A DNA stretch of 64,000 nt from Polytrichum commune (GCA_950295325.1 OX485806.1:56539169-56603168), one strand, 5' to 3'; counted from the first letter of the stretch, positions 12,829 through 23,990 are shown. Notes: generated by a model from the sequence alone, not told the origin. A program made the numbers and translations.

Positions 12829-14770
12829 TATCGAGCACCGCTTCATGAGGAGTGCCCAAAACACCATGGGCACAAAAAAACCCCGGAGTGACACCCGGAA
12901 TTTATGACGCCGTTGATGAAAGGGCCCAAGTGATCCTAGTGTGGCTGAGGGCATGTTGCAACCCTTGCTAGCCCCATTAACAATATTGCCAATTTTCATT
13001 TCTAGCAAAGGTTACAATGCTAACCCTTCGCATTCCGCCATGCTAATGGTTAGCTCCTCTTACCCCGGACCTTATAGTTCATAGGAGGGAACCAGCCTTC
13101 CTACTTTACTTTCAGGACTCACCCTTTAATCTGTAACCAATTCTTAGATGTGGACTTCCATCCACGGAAATCCAATCTTATGTTGATCATCGCATTGCCG
13201 GAGCAACACTACAACAACCTGAACCATATTAGGCAACTATGGCCTCACAATGGGCCACAACTCATGAAGGCCGTGCCGATCGGTCTAGGGTGGGTGAGGC
13301 CACACCACCTCATCCATAAAAGCCTCAAGGACTCTAGGCAGGGCCCACCGTCAACAAACCTTTTGTCTCTTTAACAAGAGTTGGGGCCAAGTAGACATTT
13401 TCCCTTAGCCGTTGGGCATAGAGGCCCCCAGCAGCTTCAGACCATCATTACTTCCTTTTATGATGTCTGATGTTAACAAGCAACCATTCCATCTTCATCT
13501 ACGCTTCACGTAGATGCCGGTGCACTCCTCACTTGCCCCATTTGAGCAAGTATTGAGGAAGTTATGCATGTTCAAACCTTGGCAGTCTCGGGAGCCACTC
13601 CCAGGCGACTGCTGTACCCGAGCGCTGTCCCGGGACAGTGCCCCACTCAAATTGCCGTAACTCCTAGCTCACACCTCCGATTGAGGTGATCTTGAGCATT
13701 CTAAAATCACCGCGCCATAACATACACATAGCTTATGGCCTTACCCTCATGCCTTCTAGTCTCCGTGGGTGGGAGGCGTTCTCAACGCCCGGGGCCCTCG
13801 CCCACAATAGGATCACTTGGGCCCTCTCACCAATGGTGGCACAAGTCCCGGGTGTCACTCCGGGGTCCCCCTTGTGCCCATGATGTTTTGGGCACTCCTC
13901 ATGGAGAGGTGCGTGACAGGGCCCTAGGCATTGAGAACGCCTCCCACCCACGGAGACTAAGAATTACAAAGGTAAAAGCATAAGCTATGCGTAGCTTATA
14001 GCATGCAAATTCTAGAATGCTCAAGAATACCTCAATCGAAGGTGTGAGCTAGGAGATATGACAATTCAAGTGGGGCCCTGTCTCAAGACAAAGCCTTGGG
14101 ATTAGAGTAGCTTGGGAGTGGCTTCCGGGACTGCTGAGGTTTGATCAGGCATAATTTCCTTAATATTTATCCAAATGGGGAAAGCAAAGAATGCATCAGC
14201 ATCTACATAAAATGTACATGAAGATGGAGTCGTTGTTTTATAACATTCCAGATTATATAAGGAAATTATGGTGTTTTGAAGTTGCTACAAGCTTTTAGTC
14301 CCAACGGTTAAGGGAAAAATGTCTATTTGGCCCCAACCCTTGGGAGAGAGACAAAATGTTACTTGACGGTGGGGTAGGGGTTTTACCCAAAGTCCTACAG
14401 GCTTATAGCGGGCGGTGTGGCCAGCCAAACCCACCCGAGGCCAAACGGCATGGCCTTCACAGGCATTGGCCCAACGTGGGGCATAATTGCTTATTATGGT
14501 TCGGGTTGTTGTAGTGTTGCTCTCGCAACTCGATGATCAATTAAAGATTGGACTTCCATGGATGGATGTCCACATTTAAACATTGGCTACCAATTAAAGG
14601 GAGAATCCCGAATGGAAGAATGGGAGGGTTGGCCCCCTTCTATGGGCTAAGAGGTCCACGGTATAGGGAGCTAACCATCGCATGGCAAAATGCCAAGGGT
14701 TAGTGCTTGTGGGTTTTGCTAGAGTTGAAAAATAACTAAGATTGTTAAGGGGCACTATCAAGTTGCGATA
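12829..14770 (+). mobile_element. Older Ty3/gypsy-family LTR (plus), split by a younger LTR
   Basis: The 5' part is 12,829-12,953 and the 3' part 13,919 to about 14,770. Together they match the LTR consensus visible at 18,734-19,706 from start (TGTCGCGCACC, here TATCGAGCACC) to end (GTTGCGACA, here GTTGCGATA). It is clearly more diverged than the intact copies. The interruption is a complete LTR of the same family in the opposite orientation, so this copy was there first. Confidence 0.75.
12954..13918 (-). mobile_element. Solo LTR, Ty3/gypsy family (minus), nested
   Basis: A complete LTR of about 965 bp in minus orientation begins TGTTGCAACC and ends GTGCGTGACA, with inverted TG...CA tips. 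It lies inside the older plus-strand LTR. Flanking 5-mers GGGCA (12,949-12,953) and GGGCC (13,919-13,923) differ at one base and fit a 5-bp target duplication. No internal retrotransposon sequence is present, so it is a solo LTR. Short frames inside it are not genes. Confidence 0.7.
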
Positions 14771-15110
14771 GTTGGGGCCATGTAGATGTTTTCCCTTAGC
14801 CACTGGGCATGGGGTCCCCAACAGCTTCAAACCTTCAAAACTTCATTGTTTGATTCTTGATTCTATTAAGCAACCACTCCATTGATATTTTTCTTTGCCT
14901 ACATGTTAATAGATTTTTTACTTGCGCCATTCGGGCAAATATGATTTTTTTAATTTCAGATGTTTTGGGCACCATTTCCAAGTCACTACATTCCCATCAC
15001 ATTGTCTTTTGGAGAGTTGGGCGTTGTCCTTAGGCAACATCCCATTCAAATTGTTGACACTTTATGATCCCCGCTACATTTTTGGGAAGCTTTGAGAATT
15101 TGAACAATGC
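14771..15110 (-). repeat. Partial, diverged gypsy-family LTR (minus)
   Basis: Starting with GTTGGGGCCATGTAGATG, the sequence follows the reverse complement of the middle of the LTR family (the LTR 'GTCCACTTGGCCCCAAC' block, then the GGTTGCTTG, CTACGTGAAG, GGGCAAGTGAGG and ACAGCGCCCC blocks) in strongly decayed form. It abuts the copia-type left LTR. Confidence 0.5.
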
Positions 15111-15155
15111 ATCCTCCACCCATTTTTGCAACCCACCTAAGAATATGCATTTTTT

Positions 15156-15420
15156 TGTAGAAAGTAGAGCATTAGATTGCTCGTAGTCAATAGAAATATA
15201 AAAAAAAAATTGAGAAAAAATAAGGTTATAATAAGGCTACCATCCTAGTCCAAAGAGGGATACAAGTTATCTAATATTGTTTGTGTGAACCAATGAAGAA
15301 AAAAACAATAAAAAACAAAGCAATGAGAGTATAAAACCATCTCATTTCAAGCATTGTTCATATGTCTTTGTATAAATGTCTATGCTTATGCAATCTTATC
15401 TCTTATTGATTCCAATAAGT
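15156..15420 (+). repeat. 5' LTR of copia element
   Basis: It begins TGTAGAAAGTAGAGCATTAG and is matched by TGTAGAGGGTAGAGCATTA at 17,302. Shared blocks include GTCAATAGAAATA, GAGGGATACAAGTTATCT, GTGTGAACCAATGAAG and CTTTGTATA. The right border is approximate. Confidence 0.65.
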
Positions 15421-15910
15421 GATGGACCCACCATGCAACTAAAGTGCCTAAAGATTTTATTGCATTTGAGTTTGCAGAGTGGATTTTAAGGAGTTGGAGC
15501 TTCGGAACGTTGGAGAGCTCCGAGGGTGCATTTTATTATAGTAAGTGTTTTTTTGTTTTTTTGTTTTTTCTTGAATGTAGGTTTGATGCGAGAACATGTG
15601 ATGTGAGTTTCTTGAGTGTTGGTAGGTTTGAAGGTGTTTAACTATGTAAGGTATTTGAGGTGAAAAAGATCTTATTTGATTGATTTGTATGATTTCAGTA
15701 TCTTTTGAACTCTCTTGAGGTGTAAGAAATCTTGTTTGAATGATCTAGGAGTGTGAGACATTTAAGGTAAAGAATATCTTATTTGACTGATTTAAATGTC
15801 TTTCAAAATTTTTGAGGTGTAGAATATGTAATTTAAGATATTTGAGACTATAAAGCATTTACGATGAAAGATATATTGTTTGAGTATTTCAAGTTTATAT
15901 TCAAGCATAA

Positions 15911-16412
15911 GATGGCATCATTTGATAGCGAGGCCGCTAAAATCATTGACAAGTTTAATGAAAAAAAATTCAATTTTTGAAAGTTTAAAATTAAAATGTT
16001 GTTGAAATCTATGGATCTTTGGGATATTATGGATAGATCTGATGAACCTCCACCTTGTGATATGGATCCCAAAGTGTTGGAAGAATATCAAAGACACGTA
16101 AAAAAAACATTGACTATCATCGGCCTCAACTTGGCGAACAACCAACTTGCGCACATTAAGAGTTGCAAAGAACCCGTGAAGGCGTAGAAGAGTCTTTGCA
16201 ACATTCACAAGACGAAGAATTTGTCTAACATCATTTTCATTCGTCGCAAGTTTTTTACGTGCAAGATGCAAAAGGGTGAGGACTTGTTGGATCATGTCAA
16301 TAAGGTCAAGGGGCTCGCGGATCAATTCACTTGTTTGGAGATATTCGTGAGAGATGAAAATATTGTCATGACTATGCTCGAAAGCTTGCTGGCGTCACTT
16401 CTTTGGGCGTAA
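15911..16412 (+). pseudogene. Copia gag remnant
   Basis: The frame starts at ATG 15,911 (MASFDSEAAKIIDKF) and matches copia gag polyproteins of the UBN2/gag-polypeptide type: the KIKMLLKSMDLWDIM region, the LANNQLAHI region and, after a stop at about 16,187, the FFTCKMQKGEDLLDHVNKVKGL region. A TGA at about 15,978 falls where this family normally has Trp after the Phe-rich stretch. A second stop ends the first half. It cannot make a full Gag. Confidence 0.6.
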
Positions 16413-16429
16413 TAAAATCCAACGCCTTA

Positions 16430-16925
16430 GTTTGACAATGGTTTCATGTGTAAACCGCATTAACCACTACTTTCGCCCAAAACAATTTGTCAAGGTTTTG
16501 AACATAAAATATCCTCCTTGCCATCTTCACGATGGTACCATTTGCCACGCCATATTGTTGAGGCATAAATGGGGTAAACATTTGCTTCTTGATACCACGA
16601 TCTTCCAGAAAATGGTTGAATGCCTTGAAAACAAATTCCCCGCATTGTCCAACCGAAACGTTTTGATTTTGTGCTCCGATTGTGTTTTTACGAGTGCCTT
16701 GAACTCCTTGAACTTCTTAAAGCAATTCCTTTTGGATTTCAACATATACCACCACACCTTGCTTAAAAAATCATCAATAATAGTTACAAAATACCTTGTA
16801 CCACACACGTCAAATTGTTCAATTTTCAAAGGCTTGTCCGCTCGCCTCCTTCCCTCATTTGGAATCGCAGCCTTATGTTGTTTGCCTTTGATGCTCGCTT
16901 CACAAAGCGGATCATTTGTTATACG
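16430..16925 (-). pseudogene. Copia integrase core, inverted within the element
   Basis: On the minus strand, opposite to gag and the RT/RNase H remnant, lies a copia integrase core: ...EQFDVCGTRYFVTIIDDF..., LKSKRNCFKKFKEFKALV, and RLDNAGNLFSRH, where the family has SDNGGEY. The first two catalytic-type Asp positions (DVCG and LDN) are visible. Upstream (minus) is a GKQH...IPNEGRRASGQ-like linker seen before integrase cores. The pol segment has therefore been inverted inside the element. Confidence 0.6.
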
Positions 16926-16944
16926 TCAAACAAATAGGTGAGCA

Positions 16945-17300
16945 TTTTGTGGCAATCCCCTACGTGGGTGATTTGATTATATTGGCAAGCAAAGTAACCC
17001 AAAAGAACGGTTTGGCTTCGGCAACTTTTGGCGGATGTGGGATATATGCAAGAAGGATCGACATCCATCATGTGTGACAATCAAGGATGCATAGCACTTG
17101 CAAAGAATCCCACACACCATTTTTGCACCAAACATATCTATGTTCAGCAATGAAACTAGACTACCAAAAGATATGTTTGAAGTATTTTCCTAGGAAATAT
17201 ATGATAGTGGACGTGCTATCCAAACCATTTCCAAAATATAGGCATCAAACATTAACAAAGGCAATGGGTTTAGAAGCCTTTGACTATTTGCAAAGTGGGA
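16945..17300 (+). pseudogene. Copia RT/RNase H remnant
   Basis: YVGDLIIL near 16,960 resembles the reverse-transcriptase YVDD box with the first Asp changed to Gly. It runs almost directly into the C-terminal RNase H region (MCDNQG..., then KYFPRKYMIVDVLSKPFPK), so most of RT and RNase H is deleted. The sequence stops at the 3' LTR polypurine tract. Confidence 0.5.
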
Positions 17301-17301
17301 G

Positions 17302-17560
17302 TGTAGAGGGTAGAGCATTAAATTGCTTGCAATCAATAGAAATAATTAAAAAAAATTTGATTAAAAATAAGATTATCATGGGAGTTTGAAGAGGGATACG
17401 AGTTATCTCATATTATTTGTGTGAACCAATGAAGGGAAAAAAATAATAAAAAACAAAGCAAGGAGAGCATGAGACCATCACATTCCATGCATTGGTCATA
17501 TGCCTTTGTATAGGTGTCCATGCTTGTGCAATCTCATTTCCTATTAATTCCAATTCTTCA
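17302..17560 (+). repeat. 3' LTR of copia element
   Basis: It starts TGTAGAGGGTAGAGC and ends about ...CAATTCTTCA, the TG...CA borders expected of an LTR. It is preceded by the polypurine tract and is homologous to 15,156-15,420. Confidence 0.65.
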
Positions 17561-18036
17561 TAGCAAATTCATTCATCTTAGGTGTAGCATTCATTTGAAC
17601 ATTAAAATCGCTCACATAGGCCTTAAAAGACCTGATGTGCCTCATTTGCATGAAGTTCATTCTCGCACCTAAGTCTTGCTACTCCGGCATGAACCTCTCA
17701 ACAATCCTTGAAGCCTATCCAATTCAAATTTTCCACCACCTCAAGATTTTGCTAATTCTTGCTAGTCCACCACTAAAACATATGGTATTTCCAAAAAGGC
17801 AATTACTATAGAGACTTTAGCATCCTCCTTGGGCTTTTGGACATCATAGTAGTCATTAGTTTTTAATAAAATTTCTTTCATTTTTCTTGCGTTGCCAAAC
17901 CTAGAGAAGGTACTCGGCATATTTACCTTGGCCAACGTCTTTGTTGATGAACAAGGCCATCATCACCTTTGCGTTTGTTGCTTATTTTTCTTTTACAGTA
18001 CTAGCTCAAAGACTCTAATCCTACCATGATACCACC
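17561..18036 (-). pseudogene. Ty3/gypsy PBS and gag fragment
   Basis: Reading minus from the LTR border at 18,037, a primer-binding-site-like TGGTATCATGG (initiator-Met tRNA type) comes first, then a decayed Retrotrans_gag domain: KPKEDAKVSIVIAFLE..., a GGGKFELDRLQGLLRG-like stretch, LGARMNFMQMRHIRSFKAY and VSDFNVQMNATPKM. Several stops and frame changes are present. It links the TGTCGC...GCGACA LTR family to Ty3/gypsy. The fragment is cut off where the copia element begins. Confidence 0.5.
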
Positions 18037-20015
18037 TATTGCAACCATTGCTAGCTTCCCTTAGCTTATCTTCACCGTTTCTCAACTCTAGTAGGTGTCA
18101 CAAGCATTAACCGTGCACATCCCATACATGCGCATGGTTAGCTCCCCATACCTTGGACCTCCGGGCTCATACTTGGTGACCAAACTCTCATACACATGCA
18201 TTCTTATCCCATAGTCCGTAGCCAATGATAAGATGCAGAATTCTATTCAAGGAAGTCTAATATTTAGTTGATCATCGCATTGCCTCAGTAACACTACAAC
18301 AACTTGAAGCATATTTGGCAATTTGCCCCCAGGGACCAATGTTGTGTTGTTCTGTAGCAGGTGGGGTTGGTCGGAAATGTCACCTCCCCATAGAAGCCTC
18401 TAGGACTTTGGACAGGGCCCAAAATCCACCATCAAATGATATTTTTCTCTCTCCTAAGAGTTGGGACTAGGTAGATATTTTTCTTTAGCCATTGGGACTA
18501 AAGTCCCCCGACAGTTTCAAACCTCTACAACTTCATTGTCTAAAACTCTGATTTTATTGAATGACCAATCCATCAATATTAATTCTTTGCATGGATGTCA
18601 ATAGACCCCTCACTTGCCCTAGTCAGACAAGTATTGAGAGAGTTTAGGTTATTCTAACCCCAACAGTTTTGCGTGCCACACCCATAGCGTTCCTTGGAGT
18701 GTTGGGTGTTGTGCCTAGGCAACGCGCCCCTGGTGTCGCGCACCTCTCCATGAGGAGTGCCTGAAACACCATGGGCACAAGGGGGACCCCGGAGTGACAC
18801 CCGGGACTTGTGGCGCCGTTGGTGAGAGGGCCCAAGTGATCCTAGTGTGGGTGAGGGCCCCGGGCGTTGGGAACGCCTCCCACCCACGAAGACTAGGAGG
18901 CACAAGGGTAAGGCCATGAGTTATGCGTAGCTCATGGCGTGGTGATTCTAGAAAGCTCAAGAACACCTCAAGCGGAGGTGTGAGCTAGGAGTTATGGCCA
19001 TTTGAGTGGGGCGCTGTCCCGGGACAGCGCCCTGGTACAGCAGTGCCTGGGAGTGATTCCCGGGACTGCCAAGGTTCAAACAGGCATAACTTCCTCAAGA
19101 CTTGCTCAAATAGGGCAAGTGAGGAGTCCATCGGCATCTACGTGAAGCGTAGATGAGGATGAAGTGGTTGGTTGTTATGATCAGACATCATACAAGGAAG
19201 TTATGATGGTCTGAAGCTGCTAGGGGGTTCTAGGCCCAGCAGCTAAAGGAAAATGTCCACTTGGCCCCAACTCTTGGTAGAGAGACAAGAGGTTGGTTGA
19301 CGGTGGGGTAGGGGCCCCGCGTGAAGTCCTAGAGGCTTATATGGGTGAGGTGGTGTGGCCTCACCCACCCGAGGCCGAACGGCACGGCCTCCATGGGCGT
19401 TGGCCCAATGTGAGGCCATAGTTGCCTAGTATGGTTTGGGTTGTTGTAGTGTTGCTCCGGCAATGCGATGATCAACATAGGATTGGACTTCCATGGATGG
19501 AAGTCCACATTTGGGATTTGGTTAGGGATCAAGGGATGAGTCCCGAAAGCAAAGTAGGAGGGTTGGTTCCCTCCTATGAACTATGAGGTCCGGGGTAGGA
19601 GGAGCTAACCATTAGCATGGCGGAATGCGAATGGTTAGCGCTCGTAACCTTTGCTAAAATTGAAAATTGGCAAGATTGTCAAGTGGGCTTAGCAAGGGTT
19701 GCGACACCTGGAGTGTTGGGCGATGTCTTTAGGCAGCACCCCACTCAAATTGTCATATCTCATAGCTCACACCTCCGATTGGGGTGTTCTTGAGCATTTT
19801 AGAATGTGGACGCCATAAGCTACCCGATGCTTATGGCTTTATCCCTGTACGTCCTAGTCTCTGTGGGTGGGAGGCATTTTCAACGTCCAGGGTCCTCACC
19901 CACATTAGGATCATTTGGGCCCTCTCACCTATGGTGCCACAAGTCCCATGTGTCACTCCAAGGCCCTTTTGTGCCCATGGTGTTGCAACCACTTTTCATG
20001 GAGAGGTGCGCGACA
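18037..20015 (-). mobile_element. Older gypsy 5' LTR (minus), split by a younger LTR
   Basis: On the minus strand the LTR starts at 20,015 (TGTCGCGCACCTC), is interrupted at 19,706-18,734, and ends at about 18,037 (GGTTGCAATA). It is directly followed by the PBS and gag remnant, so it is the 5' LTR of a decayed Ty3/gypsy element. About 40 bp around the interruption (GGAGTGTTGGGYG...) is present on both sides, suggesting a small tandem duplication in the older copy. Confidence 0.6.
18734..19706 (+). mobile_element. Intact solo LTR, Ty3/gypsy family (plus)
   Basis: A 973-bp LTR from TGTCGCGCACC to GGGTTGCGACA is flanked by a perfect 5-bp direct repeat CCTGG (18,729-18,733 and 19,707-19,711). 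No internal retrotransposon region remains, so LTR-LTR recombination is the simplest explanation. It is the cleanest copy of the family in the window. An internal palindrome (GGGCGCTGTCCC/GGGACAGCGCCC) lies near 19,010-19,034. Confidence 0.85.
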
Positions 20016-21641
20016 CTCATTTCAAACTTTATCTCTTTACTTCAGTGTTTTGGTATATGGGTAGAATTTGAACTTCATGTTGTGATTTTCCACATTTCAT
20101 AGGGAATATTGTCAATGCAAAGGAGGTGGGCAATGTCAACGGGAGGCGTTTGTATGAATGATACCAACTGCAATTCAAGTTACTCGGTTTTACTAGTGTT
20201 GTTAATCACAAACCATGTTTTCAATATTTTTGAAGTTGAAATTGCTCTCATTTGTGGATGCCTATGATAGTCTAAGACTTATTAGATCTTGCAAGTGTGT
20301 TGAGAATAGATATTGTTTAGTTCCCAACAAACTGTAGAATTCATAGCAAAAAAGGATGAGATTTAAGATTTAATCTTGCTTGATGACCTCGACCACATGA
20401 TATATAGTTGTAGCTATTCTTACACCTAGCAAGAACCTTTAGGTTCAAGTGCGTTGAATCTCGGTATTTATTTGTAGATTTATTTTCCAACCACAAATTC
20501 TAAATTATGAATTGTTCTTTATTGCTTCGTACATACAAATCATCTTTTTGCTAGATTGTTGAAATCATTTGTTGTGCAACATCTTTACACATTCATCTAT
20601 TGTCATATATTGCCAAGATCACCTAATATATAGAAGGTTGGATTTATTTCTTAAATACTCAAAATAAGATGATAGTCAATACTATGGTTTATTAATGCCC
20701 TTACATAAAAATATGACCACTACATTGTTTATAATGAAAGTCCCAAATCTCCAATTACTAAGGAAGACCAAAGGTATTTTTTTTGTGAATGTTTAGGAGG
20801 ACAACCACCATGATCTCATCATGCCTCTACTTGCTTGTTCTAGAATTAGCGGTGAGAGTATTGACACTTATGGCATCGGACCTTAAGTCCACTTTGGAAA
20901 GTATTGAGGTTGGTTGGATATTTGTAGAATAAAATTAAACCTTTAGAAAATTTATTTTGATAAGTTTGCATGATCACCAATGACACTTGAGGTCTTCATA
21001 CTATAATTTTGTGGATGAAGTACTAAGAAAAATTAAGTCATGATTGTTAGATTAACAGTGAGGTTGGTCAAAGTCCAAAGATATTGAAGGGGATTGGGAC
21101 AAAAATTGAGGAAGATAAAAATAGAGGTGGAGGAGTTCAGATCTTTAAAGATCCAAGACCAAAGTCACAAAAAAAAGATATGAGATATGCCTGAATGGAG
21201 TTTAAATTTATTTTCCCCTTACAAAGGATTCCTTCAAGCGGTGGGCAATGAGATTTTTTAGTTTTTGCCTCCAAAGGTTATACTTATCTTGGACACACTT
21301 ATGAAGAATTTAACCAATGTTTGACTTTCATCTATTAATTTCATTCATCATTGACTTAGTAATGTCAAATGATGCTTATTAAAATAGAATCCCCCATTGC
21401 CAAATAGAATTTGCAAAGTCAAAAGGAATGTCAATTAGTCAATCTTGTTCGGCTCCACTTATTTGATCGTATTGGCGTGTAATCACCTTAGATTTTTCAT
21501 TTTTGAAATAATCAAAAGCTATATCTTTATTTACCATTTGTTCTTTGCATTTAGCTTTGTCAATCCTAGAAAATCCACCAATTATTCTTTGGTGTCCATT
21601 GCTTCAAGATTTTATCTATTAAGCTGATATCCATTTTAAAG
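20016..21641. other. AT-rich non-coding stretch
   Basis: No gene or repeat structure recognised between the gypsy LTR cluster and the left end of the giant element. Confidence 0.4.
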
Positions 21642-21645
21642 TTCT

Positions 21646-21669
21646 AACACTATATTCGTTAAATTGAGA
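21646..21669 (+). repeat. Left terminal inverted repeat of giant element
   Basis: AACACTATATTCG plus the next 11 bases is identical to the reverse complement of 50,225-50,248. The same start occurs at 10,894. Confidence 0.6.
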
Positions 21670-21799
21670 TTTTTTGGGCATTTTGAGACATTCACAGAAA
21701 TAAGAACAAGGATAAATGGAACACATATTGGTGAAAGTTGTAAGATGCGAACACTTTGAAGCGGGTGTTTAGACCAAGAACCCCATTAATAACTCATAT

Positions 21800-22050
21800 T
21801 TGTGATGGTTTAGGGTGGGCAATCCAAACCTTAGACCAAATTGAAGGGGAAATCTTAAAACATTCATATTAATGCACACAAAATATGAGAGCTTGTATGA
21901 ATATGGTTTAGGTAGGGCACTCCAAACCATAGATCTTATTGAAGGGAAAATCTTAAAACATTCATATTAATGCATACAAAATATGAGAGCTTGTATAAAT
22001 ATGGTTTAGGTAGGGCACTCCAAACCTTAGACCATATTGAAGGGGAAAAT
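21800..22050 (+). repeat. Three-copy ~98-bp tandem repeat
   Basis: The unit contains TGAAGGGGAAATCTTAAAA, CATTCATATTAATGC, AAATATGAGAGCTTGTAT and GGTTTAGGTAGGGCACTCCA; the last is a degenerate relative of the 22-bp palindrome. Copies start near 21,765, 21,861 and 21,959. Confidence 0.7.
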
Positions 22051-22132
22051 CATGTGACACTTATATTATTGCAAAAAAAAACATACAAAGTATGGCATGT
22101 AAAATGCATAGCATGCTAACACCACACATCCA

Positions 22133-22273
22133 TTGGATAGTGCGACCCAAAATCATATTGCCTATGGCCCAAAACCCTACGCCTACTATAGCCTATCTAG
22201 CCTTGGATAGTGCAACCCAAAATCATATTGCCTATGGCCCAAAACCCTACGCCTACTATAGCCTATCTAGCCT
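22133..22273 (+). repeat. Two-copy 70-bp direct repeat
   Basis: TGGATAGTGCGACCC through CTATCTAGCCT occurs twice head-to-tail (22,133 and 22,203) with one clear mismatch. The second copy overlaps the stop codon of the minus-strand GYSRG exon. Confidence 0.85.
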
Positions 22274-22548
22274 TGGAGACTGCCTTTTTTTTTTGCATCT
22301 TTTTTTTTTGCTGCGGCTTCTTTTGCTCGCATTGCTTCAACATTCCTGAAAATCTCCGCCCCGCGACTATAGCCATTCTTGGGGTGACCGCCATCAATAA
22401 CACATTTTGGATTCCGTCAGCCGCCCGAATTATACGACGAAGAATTCGAATACGATGAAGAGGACTGTCTTGCATTTTTGGTTATGGCGTACATATGCTC
22501 CAACTCGATGGACGCACTAGACCGCATAAGTTTACGGGTGGGAGCAAC
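22267..22548 (-). pseudogene. Terminal exon with GYSRG/IFR motif (element gene)
   Basis: After the acceptor GCGTTGCAG (ending at 22,549) a 94-codon phase-0 exon encodes a Ser/Tyr-rich stretch, then GYSRGAEIFRNVEAMRAKEA and a Lys-rich tail. There is one in-frame TGA after the NSGG. It is homologous to 11,205-11,561. It lies just beyond the preceding exon's possible donor (GACAAG/GTGAAC near 22,667), so it could be the last exon of the FCP1-like gene. Function unknown. Confidence 0.45.
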
Positions 22549-22666
22549 CTGCAACGCGTCAATGCAAGAACACATGTGTTAGTTTAGGGAGGAAGATCCA
22601 AACCTGTCACACGTTCATTTTTTTAGCGCAAAATGATTGTAATGCGTGGTTAACCATGTTTGGGGG

Positions 22667-23990
22667 GGGGTTCACCTTGTCACCGGGGGTGTTCGCGTCG
22701 GAGTTGGCGAGGAGGGGCAAGGCGTCCTGCAAAGGAATGGAAAGGGTGCCGCTCTTCGTAGGCCGAGCGTCCATCTGAAGCCGCCGTTGAGGTGTAATAC
22801 TGCTGCCGGGCGGAGAGGGGGACGCCTGGACACATTTGCGATCTATGCCCTTGAGCGGCGACGGTGACGGAGATCGCCGAAAGATTTGCTTGGGTGGGGG
22901 GCTATCGACGACGCCGGCGTCAAGAGGCTCCTTGGAGTAGTCAATGGTTGACGCGGCATCGTAAACGGTTTCGTAGAAGAAGCTCCCCAAGTTTGACTCG
23001 CTGACGATGTCAATCGAGGGCTCCAAACGCTGGCGCAAAATTGGAAACGAAACAAAACCCAAGGGAAGAGGGTTTGATAGAGCGCGTGAAAATCAAGATA
23101 CATATGAAGCATATATTACACAAAGTGGACGGGCGCACACACACACACACACACACATACAAACACACGTAGTGTTTCAAATGAGCTTGTTCAATTTCGC
23201 GTGAGATAACAACTCTCTGTACAAATGGTCTCGTGGATCCAAGTATCTCTCGCCTATGGGATTATTCCTAACAAAATTGTTTATGGGTAGTCCGCTACCC
23301 CAGAGCGCCTGGAGGTATTTACTAAGGTCTAACAAAAATCGGTCCCAGACCTTCTCGACCGTCCACGTAGGGCAAACTATGAAGTTGGCCGTCGGGTTCA
23401 ACATGTTCTTTGCGGCGCTGTCGTCCACCATGAGCGTGTTCTCGCGGGTGGGGCGGACGTCGTAGGGGACGCCTATCAAGGACGGACGTTGGTCCCAAAA
23501 AATGGGCTTCAAGACCTTGAGATATTGGGGGGAAGCGGGGTTGTTTGGTTTTTTGACGACTTTGCCGTCCTATGTGTACAATATTCTACATGCTTCCTGT
23601 GCTAGGACCATGCAGGGGGGCTCGATGCTCTTGAAGATGAACTCCACGACGGCATTGGTGTTCTCGGCCTTCATGGAGCTCCACACGACCACCCACCATC
23701 GTTGTTGGGCGATCTGCAGGAAGGTCCGAAGCCACGGGCGGAGGTGAACTAGCTTGCTCTTTATGAACGTGGGCGGCCCGTCGTAATTAGCGTCCTCGGG
23801 CTTGCAAAAGGGCACCGTGGGGTCCCTAGGGCAATGAACGCACTGCACGAGGACACCGTTCAAGTCTTACACCAGGAATCGTTTCTTCGGCAGTGGGGGC
23901 GGGGCGGGTAAAACCGGGGGGGCCGCCGCGCTGCCCTCTCCGCTCCTTGGAGAAGAGCGTCGGGGAGCCGCTACGCTATGTTCCGAGCCC
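22667..23990 (-). pseudogene. FCP1-like (HAD) phosphatase-domain gene, broken
   Basis: The main exon runs from about 23,985 to 23,200 on the minus strand. After a Ser/Pro-rich leader come KKRFLV, an in-frame TAA (23,867-23,869), then DLNGVLVQCVH (HAD motif I region), HLRPWLRTFL, WWVVVWSSM (motif II WSS), a Lys-containing KVLKPIFW, and ENTLMVDDSAAKNMLNP (motif IV DDS). Motif order and spacing match the NIF/FCP1 homology domain of CTD-type phosphatases; plant members often read LDLNG rather than DxDGT. The second exon (about 23,038-22,667) is Pro/Ser-rich. The stop sits directly before the catalytic motif, so the gene is probably dead unless read through. The GYSRG exon may be its 3' end. Confidence 0.6.
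23135..23158. repeat. (AC)n microsatellite
   Basis: About 12 uninterrupted AC units, followed by degenerate ACAC-rich sequence to about 23,170. It lies in the presumed intron between the two exons of the FCP1-like gene. Confidence 0.9.

Larger units (their letters stand above)
15156..17560 (+). mobile_element. Defective Ty1/copia retrotransposon
   Basis: Two direct LTRs (15,156 to about 15,420 and 17,302-17,560, roughly 80% alike by eye) flank 1.9 kb of internal sequence. The 3' LTR is preceded by a purine-rich tract (AAAGTGGGAG). Inside are copia-type gag, an inverted integrase piece, a short RT/RNase H remnant and no complete pol. An intact copia element is usually about 5 kb, so this one is internally deleted and rearranged. 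No clear target duplication was found. Confidence 0.7.

Noticed and set aside
13686..13983. Several open frames over 65-85 codons on both strands, repeated near 18.7-18.9 kb and 55.4-55.6 kb
   Set aside because: They are translations of the same GC-rich part of the gypsy-family LTR; copies diverge with frame-breaking changes and no coding signature.
16432..16941. 169-codon plus-strand frame at 16.4-16.9 kb as a gene
   Set aside because: It is the antisense of the inverted copia integrase segment.
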